Of a stretch of 56,688 bases of DNA, positions 8,067 to 15,574 are shown piece after piece (within the stretch, counting starts at the first letter, position 1; each line of letters starts with the position of its first letter). Position numbers and translations under genes: made by a program. The notes under the pieces were generated by a model. It did not search any database. It was not told where the DNA came from and was given only the letters and a program-made list of their open reading frames with translations. Source of the DNA: Actinomycetes bacterium (GTDB taxonomy: Bacteria; Actinomycetota; Actinomycetes; Actinomycetales; Microbacteriaceae). The stretch spans positions 1-56,688 of the forward strand of contig JAEYVZ010000012.1 in the NCBI GenBank assembly GCA_023431405.1. The letters run 5' to 3'.

Positions 8067-9329
8067 TCAGTTGCCGAACTGGGACTGCGTGTTCTTCAGC
8101 AGTTCCGCCATCGTCAGCTGTCCGTTGTAGACGCTGACCAGGTTGGGCTGGACGTAGCTGTCGATCTTCTCCCAGTTCTTGGTCATGTACAGCGGCACCG
8201 TGGTCGCGAAGGCGGATTCGAACACCGTCTTCACCTGGTCGCGGTACTTCTCATCGATCGAGTCGAAGTACAGCGGCTGCGACTCGGTGCGCGCCGGGTA
8301 GGAACGGCCCGACGAGGCGATGTAGTCCTGTGCGTCCTTGCCCAGCAGCGAGCCCATGACCTTCAGCGCCTCTTCAGGGTGCTCGCAGGTCGCGGAGATC
8401 CCGTATCCCGATCCGAGGATGGGTCCGGGGTTCCCCTTCGCGCCGGCCGGCAGCGGAGCCATGCCCGCGGCGAAGCCCGACTCGTTCTGGAGGTAGCTCA
8501 CCGCGTTCCAGGTGCCGTCGACGGCCATCGCCGCGTTCGCGCTCGTGAACTGGTTCTCGCCCCAGCCGGTGTCGGACGCGGATGCGACGGGCGCCGCAAC
8601 GCCGAGCTCAGTGACCAGCTCGCCGTACCAGGTCGCCGCCTCGACGAATGCCGGGTCGTCGATGTGGAGCGTGCCGTCCTCGGAAGCCGGCTGCGTGCTG
8701 GAGTAGGCGATCGGCATCGACATCCACTGGTATCCGCCCATGCCCATGCCGAATCCGTACTTGCCGTCCTTCGTGGCATCCTTGGCGATCGCCTCGAAGT
8801 CGTCGAACGTCCAGCCGATCTCGGGGGTGCTCGCGCCCGCTGCGCTCAGGAGGTCCTGGTTGTAGTACACGAGCATGGTCGCCACGTCGAAGGGGACGCC
8901 GTAGAGGTCGCCCTCGAAGCTCAGGATGCCGTCGGCGCCAGGGTTGAAGTCGGCGAAGTCGAGACCCGCGGTGGCAAGGTCGTCGTCGGTGAGCTTGCGG
9001 AAGCCCGACGTGAATCCGCCCAGCTGCGCGCCGCTCATCCCGGTGACGCACGCCATGTTCCCGCTGGCCATGTTGGTGGTCAGCTTGGTGAAGAAGTCGT
9101 TCCAGGGCGCGGTCTGCAGCTTGATGACGACGTCGGGGTTCTCCTTCTGCGCGATGTCGACCTGCGCCTCGAGAGCGGCCGTGTCCGACTCGCTTCCCGC
9201 CCACATGTCGACGACGATCGTGGGCTTGTCGCCGCTCGTCGAGCCGGGCTCGGTCGTTCCGGCGCAGCCGGTCAGCACGACCGCGACCCCGGTCGCCGCG
9301 GCGACCGCGCCCACACGCATTCTGTTCAT
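8067..9329 (-). CDS. Sugar ABC transporter substrate-binding lipoprotein
   Basis: The 420-residue protein starts with a lipoprotein signal: a short basic N-terminus, a hydrophobic run and lipobox V-L-T-G-C with Cys22. The body is an extracellular solute-binding protein family 1 fold, with W-A-G-S-E near the mature N-terminus, F-T-K-L-T-T-N-M-A-S-G and G-V-P-F-D-V-A-T segments. It captures the sugar outside the membrane for the adjacent permeases. The start has GAGGAGG about 5 bases upstream. It is the first gene of the minus-strand operon and faces the ROK repressor gene; two palindromes lie in the 214 bases between. Confidence 0.93.
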   Translation of the reverse strand: MNRMRVGAVAAATGVAVVLTGCAGTTEPGSTSGDKPTIVVDMWAGSESDTAALEAQVDIAQKENPDVVIKLQTAPWNDFFTKLTTNMASGNMACVTGMSGAQLGGFTSGFRKLTDDDLATAGLDFADFNPGADGILSFEGDLYGVPFDVATMLVYYNQDLLSAAGASTPEIGWTFDDFEAIAKDATKDGKYGFGMGMGGYQWMSMPIAYSSTQPASEDGTLHIDDPAFVEAATWYGELVTELGVAAPVASASDTGWGENQFTSANAAMAVDGTWNAVSYLQNESGFAAGMAPLPAGAKGNPGPILGSGYGISATCEHPEEALKVMGSLLGKDAQDYIASSGRSYPARTESQPLYFDSIDEKYRDQVKTVFESAFATTVPLYMTKNWEKIDSYVQPNLVSVYNGQLTMAELLKNTQSQFGN

Positions 9330-9362
9330 GTTGCCTCCTCAGGCAGTGCAAGTGAGATCTTG

Positions 9363-9385
9363 GTTATTTCGGCCATCGAACTAAC
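9363..9385. promoter_or_regulatory. Inverted repeat, candidate ROK repressor operator
   Basis: GTTATTTCG, a 5-base spacer (gccat) and CGAACTAAC form an inverted repeat in which 8 of 9 pairs match. It lies 34 bases upstream of the binding-lipoprotein start and 159 upstream of the ROK gene start. Size and symmetry suit a dimeric winged-helix repressor. On the minus strand TAGTTC within the right arm could be a -10 element with TTTCGA 16 bases upstream, so binding would block operon transcription. Assignment to the ROK protein is inferred from position. Confidence 0.55.
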
Positions 9386-9441
9386 CTTGTACTCTTGTGT
9401 CGAAAGTCACCCTCGCAGATTTCGAGAAGCGTCGCAATACG

Positions 9442-9454
9442 AACATCGGATGTT
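9442..9454. promoter_or_regulatory. 13-bp palindrome AACATC-G-GATGTT, candidate operator
   Basis: The two 6-base arms are perfectly complementary around one central base. TATCAT at 9455-9460 immediately follows and could be the -10 of the ROK repressor promoter, so occupancy here would autoregulate that gene. An 11-of-13 match lies upstream of the second fucosidase at 12031-12043, suggesting one regulator links both transcripts. Confidence 0.5.
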
Positions 9455-9543
9455 TATCATTCAGTGATGTAGCGTCACACGATCGAAACGAAGGGCCGTA
9501 CGACCCCTCTCGGAACCGCCGCACGAGACTCTGGAGCCCCACG

Positions 9544-10701
9544 ATGCCGACCAATGACGCGCCGACCACGCCGTCCGACGACCTGCTCAACCGACGCATC
9601 ATCGACCTCGTGTCCCGCGGCGACGCACGCTCCCGCTCCGATCTCGCGTCGAGCCTCGGGCTCGCCCCCTCGACGGTCGGCCTCCGCGTGCAGTCACTCA
9701 TCGACGCCCGCCTCCTTCGTGAGCGCGGCGAGGGAGCGTCGCGCGGCGGTCGGCGCCCACGGCTGCTGGAACTCGACGGTGACGCCGGAGTGGTCCTGAC
9801 CGCCGACATCGGCGGCGGGCACGCCCGCATCGGCCGACACGGACTGTCGGGCGCGCTGACGGAGGTGCGCACCATCCCGGTCACCCTGTCGGGCGGTCCG
9901 ATCGCGACGCTCGACGCCGTGAGCGCCGTGTTCGACGAGCTTGCCCGCGGCACGATCGTCAGAGCCATCGGAGTGAGCCTCCCCGGCCCGGTCGAGGTCA
10001 GCTCGGGAACGGTCCACCAGCCCTCACGGATGCCGGGGTGGCCCGGCTTCAGCGTGATCGACCATATGCGCGACCGCTATGGAGTGACGGTCGCCGTCGA
10101 CAACGATGCCAACCTCGCCGCCCTCGGCGAGCATCGCGAGCAGTTCGGCGTGGACGGCCACAGCATCACGGTCAAAGCGGGCACCGCCATCGGAAGCGGC
10201 ATCATCGTGGACGGGTCGATCCACCGAGGAGCAACCGCCGCCGCCGGCGACATCACGCACACGCGGATCGATGCATCATCGGGGCGCGCCTGCTCCTGCG
10301 GCAACACCGGATGCCTCGAGACCGTCGCCAGCGGCGCGAGCCTCGTCCGCCAGATGCAGGAGCGCGGCCACCGCGCCGTCACCAGCACGGTGGACGTGCT
10401 GCAGCTCGCCGCCGACGGGCACCCCGAGGCGACGACCCTGGTACGAAGCGCCGGAACTCATCTGGGCCAGGCGCTGTCGGGAGTCGTGAACTTCTTCAAC
10501 CCTCACGCAGTCTTCCTCACCGGCAGCATGAGCGCATCCGAGCCGTTCCTGGCCGCGGTCCGCAGTCGCGTGTACGAAGCGTGCCACCCTCTTGTCACCC
10601 AGCAGCTGCGCATCGAACGTGCACGCACGGGGGCTGATGCCATCCTGTGCGGCGCGGCGGTCTGGGCGCTCGACAACCTGGAGCTTCCCACGGTCCGCTG
10701 A
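9544..10701 (+). CDS. ROK family transcriptional repressor
   Basis: The 385-residue protein has an N-terminal winged HTH (about residues 15-75: L-N-R-R-I-I-D-L-V-S, R-S-D-L-A-S-S-L-G-L-A-P-S-T-V-G) followed by a ROK sensor domain with A-D-I-G-G-G-H and the intact zinc motif C-S-C-G-N-T-G-C-L-E near residue 255. Such proteins repress sugar operons until a sugar or sugar phosphate binds. ATG 9544 is chosen because GGAG lies 8 bases upstream and the HTH starts soon after; a longer in-frame start at 9397 would add 49 residues overlapping the palindromes. It is divergent from the ABC operon, its likely target, and convergent with the second fucosidase. Confidence 0.88.
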   Translation: MPTNDAPTTPSDDLLNRRIIDLVSRGDARSRSDLASSLGLAPSTVGLRVQSLIDARLLRERGEGASRGGRRPRLLELDGDAGVVLTADIGGGHARIGRHGLSGALTEVRTIPVTLSGGPIATLDAVSAVFDELARGTIVRAIGVSLPGPVEVSSGTVHQPSRMPGWPGFSVIDHMRDRYGVTVAVDNDANLAALGEHREQFGVDGHSITVKAGTAIGSGIIVDGSIHRGATAAAGDITHTRIDASSGRACSCGNTGCLETVASGASLVRQMQERGHRAVTSTVDVLQLAADGHPEATTLVRSAGTHLGQALSGVVNFFNPHAVFLTGSMSASEPFLAAVRSRVYEACHPLVTQQLRIERARTGADAILCGAAVWALDNLELPTVR

Positions 10702-10731
10702 CACGCCTCACGCCGACGCGACGCGAGGCGA

Positions 10732-11997
10732 TCAGGCGTCGCGCAGGGTGAGCTCGATCACCGGAATCAGGACGTCGGGCCTCACGATGGGCAGATGCAC
10801 TGACAGGGTGCCCTCGGGCTGCCCGGCCGGCGTCATCAGCTCGGCTACACGGTGGGGATCGCTCACCGACGTCGGCAGCCACGAGCCGTCGTGGAGAAAG
10901 CGGGCGAAAGCGACGCGGCCGGCCAGCCCCGGCAGGTGGACCACCCCCATCGGCCAGGAGAAGAGGTGGAGGAACAACCGATCGCCGCGACGGGTGTAGA
11001 CGCCCTCGCGCGGCGGGGCGAGTTCCGCGTGGCCGGCCCCGGCGATCGCGTCGCGATGCAGCGCCATCCACTCCCCGATCTCGCCCAGCGTCCGTTCGTC
11101 GCGTGGCGCGATGGCTCCCCTGCCGTCCGGGCCGACGTTGAGGAGCATGTTGCCGTCCATCGACACAGAGTCGGCGAGCATCTGCACCAGCAGGGCCGCG
11201 GACTTCTGGTCGTGATTGTCGCGGTGGTACCCCCATGACCCGTCCATCGTCTGACAGGCCTCCCAGACCTGGGCGACGCCATCGCGCACCAGCGGCTGTG
11301 TGGGCTGATACTGCTCGGGGGTGACGAAGTCGGCGGGGATCCCGAGCCTGTCGTTGATCAGCATCTCCGGCTGCAGGTCGCGGCACATCGCGAGCAGGCC
11401 CTCGGCGTCCCAATCCTCCGGCCCCTTCCCCGCGAGACCGTCGCGGGTCTCCGGGTAGGTGAAGTCGAAGAAGAGGTAGTCGATCTTCCCGTAGCCGGTC
11501 AGGAGCTCCCGGACCTGCGCATGGAGGAACTCACGGTACCTCGCCATGTCGCGCGTCGCGTTCTGCTCGGCCACGTCGGCATCGCCGCGGCGTGGGTGGT
11601 TCCAGTCGATCGTGAAGTCGGGGTGGTGCCAGTCGATCAGCGAGTGATAGAAGCCGACCCGCAGACCCGCGTCGCGCAGCGCGTCGACATACTCCCTCAC
11701 GAGATCACGGCCGCAGGCGGTGACGGCGGTGAAGTCCGTGACCTGGCTGTCCCACAGCGCGAAGCCGTCGTGGTGCTTCGTGGTCAGCACGACATAGCCC
11801 ATGCCCGTCTCCACCGCGCGCCTCGCAAGCGCGTGCGCGTCGAAGCGATCAGGGGCGAAGTGGTCGAAATAGACGCGGTACTCGTCGTCGGTCAGCCGCT
11901 CGTAGTTCTGCACCCATTCGTGCCGCGCCGCCGCGCTGTAGAGACCGAAATGCACGAACATCCCGAAGCGTGCGTGATCGAACCAGGCCTGTCTCAT
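10732..11997 (-). CDS. Alpha-L-fucosidase, GH29 (second copy)
   Basis: The 421-residue protein is a second cytosolic GH29 enzyme, only distantly similar to the first. It begins at the catalytic barrel: F-V-H-F-G with His16, T-T-K-H-H-D-G at about 72-78, G-F-Y-H-S-L-I-D-W near 115-123, and Y-L-F-F-D-F with the expected nucleophile Asp at about 178; N-M-L-L-N-V-G-P follows. ATG 11997 has GGAAAGGAA about 5 bases upstream and places the family start correctly. A monocistronic unit seems likely: it is convergent with the ROK gene (30-base gap) and has its own upstream region with a copy of the candidate operator. The two enzymes may differ in linkage or aglycone preference. Confidence 0.88.
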   Translation of the reverse strand: MRQAWFDHARFGMFVHFGLYSAAARHEWVQNYERLTDDEYRVYFDHFAPDRFDAHALARRAVETGMGYVVLTTKHHDGFALWDSQVTDFTAVTACGRDLVREYVDALRDAGLRVGFYHSLIDWHHPDFTIDWNHPRRGDADVAEQNATRDMARYREFLHAQVRELLTGYGKIDYLFFDFTYPETRDGLAGKGPEDWDAEGLLAMCRDLQPEMLINDRLGIPADFVTPEQYQPTQPLVRDGVAQVWEACQTMDGSWGYHRDNHDQKSAALLVQMLADSVSMDGNMLLNVGPDGRGAIAPRDERTLGEIGEWMALHRDAIAGAGHAELAPPREGVYTRRGDRLFLHLFSWPMGVVHLPGLAGRVAFARFLHDGSWLPTSVSDPHRVAELMTPAGQPEGTLSVHLPIVRPDVLIPVIELTLRDA

Positions 11998-12030
11998 CGC
12001 GTTCCTTTCCTCACCTCTCATCCTGGCACA

Positions 12031-12043
12031 GACATCCGACGTT
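12031..12043. promoter_or_regulatory. Operator-like palindrome upstream of second fucosidase
   Basis: GACATCCGACGTT matches the opposite-strand form of the 9442 palindrome at 11 of 13 positions. It sits 34 bases upstream of the fucosidase start. On the minus strand TTGACC, 17 bases, then GATGTC forms a possible promoter whose -10 falls inside this site, as expected for a repressor target. Confidence 0.42.
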
Positions 12044-12063
12044 TGATGCGCACGGTCAAGAGA

Positions 12064-12097
12064 AAGAGCCCGGACCCATGATGGGGTCCGGGCTCTT
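12064..12097 (-). terminator. Rho-independent terminator after ilvC
   Basis: AAGAGCCCGGACCC and GGGTCCGGGCTCTT form a perfect 14-bp stem with a 6-base loop. On the minus strand it is followed by a pyrimidine-rich TCTCTTG tail and lies 47 bases after the ilvC stop. The stem is symmetric and could also act on plus-strand transcripts. Confidence 0.85.
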
Positions 12098-12144
12098 GTG
12101 TGTGGGGGCGTCCGCCGCTCACGCGGCGAACTCACACCATGGGC

Positions 12145-13170
12145 TCAGCGCGCGGCCGAGCCCTCCACGTAGTCGGCGTCCTGCTGCTTCCAGGCGAACA
12201 GGGCGCGCAGGTCCTTGCCGACCGCCTCGATCGGGTGGGCGGCGGCCTTGGCGCGCAGCTCCATGAACTCCGGGGCACCGGCATCCTGGTCGGCGATGAA
12301 GCGCTCCGCGAACGCGCCCGACTGGATGTCGGCGAGCACTGCCTGCATGTTCTCCTTGACGTGCTCGTCGATCACGCGAGGACCGGAGACGTAGTCGCCG
12401 TACTCGGCGGTGTCCGAGACCGACCAGCGCTGCTTGGCGATGCCGCCCTCCCACATGAGGTCGACGATGAGCTTCAGCTCGTGCAGCACCTCGAAGTACG
12501 CGATCTGCGGCTGGTAGCCCGCCTCCGTCAGCGTCTCGAAGCCGTACTGGATGAGCTGCGACACACCGCCGCACAGCACGGCCTGCTCGCCGAACAGGTC
12601 GGTCTCGGTCTCCTCGGTGAAGGTGGTCTTGATGACGCCCGCGCGGGTGCCGCCGATCGCCTTCGCGTACGAGAGCGCCGTCTGCCATGCCGTGCCGGAG
12701 GCGTCCTTCTCGACGGCGATGATGTCCGGGATGCCACGGCCGGCGACGAACTCACGACGGACCGTGTGACCCGGCGCCTTCGGCGCGACGAGGATGACGT
12801 CGACACCGTCAGGAGCCTCGATGTAACCGAAGCGGATGTTGAAGCCGTGTGCGAAGGCGAGGGTCTTGCCCTCGGCCAGGTTCGGCTTGATGTGGTCGTT
12901 GTAGATGCCGCGCTGGTGCTGGTCGGGCGCGAGGATCATGATGAGGTCCGCCCACTGGGTGGCGTCGGCGACCGACTTCACCTCGAAGCCCTCTTCCTGA
13001 GCCTTGGCGGCCGACTTCGAGCCGTCCTTCAGCGCGATGGCGACCTCGACGCCCGAGTCGCGGAGGTTCAGCGCGTGCGCGTGGCCCTGCGAGCCGTAGC
13101 CGACGATGGCGACCTTCTTGCCCTGGATGATCGAGAGGTCGGCGTCGGAGTCGTAGAAGATCTCAGCCAT
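12145..13170 (-). CDS. ilvC: Ketol-acid reductoisomerase (NADP+), class I
   Basis: The 341-residue enzyme isomerises and reduces acetolactate or acetohydroxybutyrate in valine, leucine and isoleucine synthesis. The Rossmann motif G-Y-G-S-Q-G-H-A-H-A lies at about 24-33, followed by L-K-D-G-S-K-S, whose Ser residues bind the NADPH phosphate. Metal ligands lie in the C-terminal knot (D-L-M-W-E-G-G and neighbouring Glu residues). Length fits the short class I type. ATG 13170 has AAGGAG about 9 bases upstream. It is the last gene of the ilvD-B-N-C run and is followed by a strong terminator. Confidence 0.97.
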   Translation of the reverse strand: MAEIFYDSDADLSIIQGKKVAIVGYGSQGHAHALNLRDSGVEVAIALKDGSKSAAKAQEEGFEVKSVADATQWADLIMILAPDQHQRGIYNDHIKPNLAEGKTLAFAHGFNIRFGYIEAPDGVDVILVAPKAPGHTVRREFVAGRGIPDIIAVEKDASGTAWQTALSYAKAIGGTRAGVIKTTFTEETETDLFGEQAVLCGGVSQLIQYGFETLTEAGYQPQIAYFEVLHELKLIVDLMWEGGIAKQRWSVSDTAEYGDYVSGPRVIDEHVKENMQAVLADIQSGAFAERFIADQDAGAPEFMELRAKAAAHPIEAVGKDLRALFAWKQQDADYVEGSAAR

Positions 13171-13216
13171 GTTCGTTGTTTCTCCTTGATGGTGTCGGTC
13201 TGTGGAAAAGGGGGCG

Positions 13217-13726
13217 TCAGCCGCGAAGGACGCGCTCGGTGATGGATTTGCCGCCGCGTCCGATGGCGAGCAGGCCCGACTGGGCGAGCTCCTTGATGCC
13301 GAAGGGCTCGAGGGCGCGGAGGAAAGCCTCCACCTTGCCGTGATCGCCGGTGACCTCCACCACGAGCGCGTCGCTCGCGTAGTCGACGATCGACGCGCGG
13401 AAAAGGTTGACCACCTCGATGACGTTCGAGCGGGTCTGGTTGTCGGCGCGCACCTTCACCAGCATGTGCTCGCGCTGCACCGACGCGGCAGGGTCGAGCT
13501 CCACGATCTTGATGACGTTGATGAGCTTGTTGAGCTGCTTCGTGACCTGCTCGAGAGGGAGCACGTCGACGTCGACGACGACCGTGATGCGCGAGAGCCC
13601 GGGGACCTCGGTGACCCCGACCGCGAGCGACTCGATGTTGAAGCCGCGGCGCGCGAAGAGTCCGGCCACACGCGTCAGCAGACCGGGCTTGTCCTCCACG
13701 AGGAGGCTGAGGACGTGCTTGCTCAT
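13217..13726 (-). CDS. ilvN: Acetolactate synthase small (regulatory) subunit
   Basis: The 169-residue protein has an N-terminal ACT domain beginning H-V-L-S-L-L-V-E-D-K-P-G-L-L-T-R-V-A-G-L-F with R-R-G-F-N-I-E-S-L-A-V-G, the valine-binding regulatory signature, and the standard C-terminal ALS_ss domain. It activates the large subunit and confers valine feedback inhibition. One base separates its ATG from the ilvB stop (TGAcATG), so translation is coupled and subunits should be made in balanced amounts. Also known as ilvH in some genomes. Confidence 0.96.
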   Translation of the reverse strand: MSKHVLSLLVEDKPGLLTRVAGLFARRGFNIESLAVGVTEVPGLSRITVVVDVDVLPLEQVTKQLNKLINVIKIVELDPAASVQREHMLVKVRADNQTRSNVIEVVNLFRASIVDYASDALVVEVTGDHGKVEAFLRALEPFGIKELAQSGLLAIGRGGKSITERVLRG

Positions 13727-13727
13727 G

Positions 13728-15527
13728 TCAGGCCTCCTGGTCGAAGCTCGGCGCGTGGTCGCGCGCGTACTGGATGAAGCTGTTGCTGACGCCCTGCGGA
13801 ACCATCGGCCACACCATGGCGTCGGCGCTCACGACGAAATCGATCACGACGGGACGGTCGTTGGTCTCCAGCGCCGTACGGATGGCGTCGTCGACCTCAT
13901 CCTCCTTCTCCACCCGCAGCGCCAGGCAGCCATAGGCCTCGGCGAGCTTCACGAAGTCGGGGATGCGGATCGTGTCGTGCCCCGTGTTGAGATCGGTGTT
14001 GGAGTAGCGGCCGTCGTAGAAGAGCGTCTGCCACTGGCGAACCATGCCCAGCGACGAGTTGTTGATGATCGCCACTTTGATGGGGATGTTGTTGATGACG
14101 CAGGTAGCAAGCTCCTGGTTGGTCATCTGGAAGCATCCGTCGCCGTCGATCGCCCACACGACGCGGTCGGGCTGAGCGACCTTCGCGCCCATCGCAGCAG
14201 GGACCGAGTAGCCCATGGTGCCCGCGCCGCCGGAGTTGAGCCACGCGTTCGGGCGCTCGTACTTGATGAACTGCGCGGCCCACATCTGGTGCTGGCCGAC
14301 GCCGGCCGCGTACACCCCCTCCGGCCCGGTGAGTTCGCCGATGCGCGTGATGACGTGCTGCGGCGAGAGGAGACCGTCGGAGGGCTGCGCGTAGCCGAGG
14401 GGGAACTCGGTGCGGAGGCCGTCGAGGAAGGCCCACCACTCGTCGATGTCCGGCCGGGTGCCGGCTGTCGTCTCGCGCACGGCAGCGGCGAGGTCGACGA
14501 GCACGTCGCGCAGGTCGCCGACGATCGGCACGTCGGCGGTGCGGATCTTGGAGATCTCGGCCGGATCGATGTCGACGTGGATGACCTTGGCATGGGGCGC
14601 GAACAGTGCCGCCTTGCCGGTGACGCGGTCGTCGAAGCGGGCGCCGAGCGAAACGAGCAGGTCGGCCTCCTGCAGCGCCAGCACCGCAGGAACAGTGCCG
14701 TGCATACCGGGCATGCCCAGGTGCTGCGGGTGCGAGTCGGGGAAAGCGCCGCGCGCCATGAGCGTCGTCACGACCGGCGCGCCGGTCGCCTCCGCGATCT
14801 GGAGGAGCTCCGCGGAAGCCTGCGAGCGGATCACACCGCCACCGACGTACAGGACGGGCTTGCGGGCCTCGGCGAGCAGCTGCGCCGCCGCCTGGATCTG
14901 CTTGCCGTGCGCCTTGGTCACCGGACGGTAGCCGGGCAGGTCGATCTTCGGCGGCCACACGAAGGGGGCCGTCGCCTGCTGCGCGTCCTTGGTGATGTCG
15001 ACGAGCACGGGACCGGGACGGCCGGTGCCGGCGATCTCATACGCGGCGGCGATCGCCGCGGGGATCTCTGCAGCATCCTTCACGAGGAACGAGTGCTTCG
15101 TGATCGGCATCGTGATGCCGACGATGTCCGCTTCCTGGAAGGCATCGGTGCCCATGAGGTTGGAGAACACCTGCCCGGTGATGCAGACGATCGGCACGGA
15201 GTCCATGTAGGCGTCGGCGATCGCGGTGACGAGGTTCGTCGCGCCGGGTCCGCTCGTCGCGATCGCGACCCCGACCTTGTTCGAGGCGGCCGCATAGCCT
15301 TCGGCCGCGTGGCCGGCGCCCTGTTCGTGGCGCACCAGGATGTGCCGCAGCGACGACGCGTCCATGAGCGGGTCGTAGACGGGGAGGATCGCGCCGCCCG
15401 GAAGACCGAACACGTCGGTCACTCCCAGCAGCTCGAGAGAACGGACGACGGCCTCGGCCCCCGTCAGCAGGGGCGCGGAGGCTCCACGGGCAGGCGGCCG
15501 GGGAACGGCAGCAGTGTCGGATGACAT
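13728..15527 (-). CDS. ilvB: Acetolactate synthase large (catalytic) subunit
   Basis: The 599-residue thiamine-diphosphate enzyme condenses pyruvate with pyruvate or 2-oxobutyrate, the first common step of branched-chain amino acid synthesis. The catalytic Glu lies in V-R-H-E-Q-G-A-G-H-A-A-E-G-Y-A near residue 66, the FAD-binding middle domain follows, and the TPP/Mg motif G-D-G-C-F-Q-M ending in I-I-N-N lies near 465-490. GAGGT is 8 bases upstream of ATG 15527. It follows ilvD by 47 bases with no obvious attenuator and is coupled to ilvN downstream. Confidence 0.97.
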   Translation of the reverse strand: MSSDTAAVPRPPARGASAPLLTGAEAVVRSLELLGVTDVFGLPGGAILPVYDPLMDASSLRHILVRHEQGAGHAAEGYAAASNKVGVAIATSGPGATNLVTAIADAYMDSVPIVCITGQVFSNLMGTDAFQEADIVGITMPITKHSFLVKDAAEIPAAIAAAYEIAGTGRPGPVLVDITKDAQQATAPFVWPPKIDLPGYRPVTKAHGKQIQAAAQLLAEARKPVLYVGGGVIRSQASAELLQIAEATGAPVVTTLMARGAFPDSHPQHLGMPGMHGTVPAVLALQEADLLVSLGARFDDRVTGKAALFAPHAKVIHVDIDPAEISKIRTADVPIVGDLRDVLVDLAAAVRETTAGTRPDIDEWWAFLDGLRTEFPLGYAQPSDGLLSPQHVITRIGELTGPEGVYAAGVGQHQMWAAQFIKYERPNAWLNSGGAGTMGYSVPAAMGAKVAQPDRVVWAIDGDGCFQMTNQELATCVINNIPIKVAIINNSSLGMVRQWQTLFYDGRYSNTDLNTGHDTIRIPDFVKLAEAYGCLALRVEKEDEVDDAIRTALETNDRPVVIDFVVSADAMVWPMVPQGVSNSFIQYARDHAPSFDQEA

Positions 15528-15574
15528 AGGTGAACCTCGAAGGATGATGAGTGACGACGAAGAGTCGGGACGGC

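Noticed and set aside
9397..9543. 49-residue N-terminal extension of the ROK repressor
   Set aside because: It would translate through the palindrome and -10 region, lacks a ribosome binding site and adds sequence not seen before ROK HTH domains.
10704..10730. CGCCTC/GAGGCG hairpin between the ROK gene and second fucosidase
   Set aside because: The stem is only 6 bp with a 15-base loop and no T-run; too weak to call a terminator.
13407..15524. 705-codon plus-strand open frame
   Set aside because: It lies exactly antisense to ilvN and ilvB and is a high-GC shadow with no motif or ribosome binding site.
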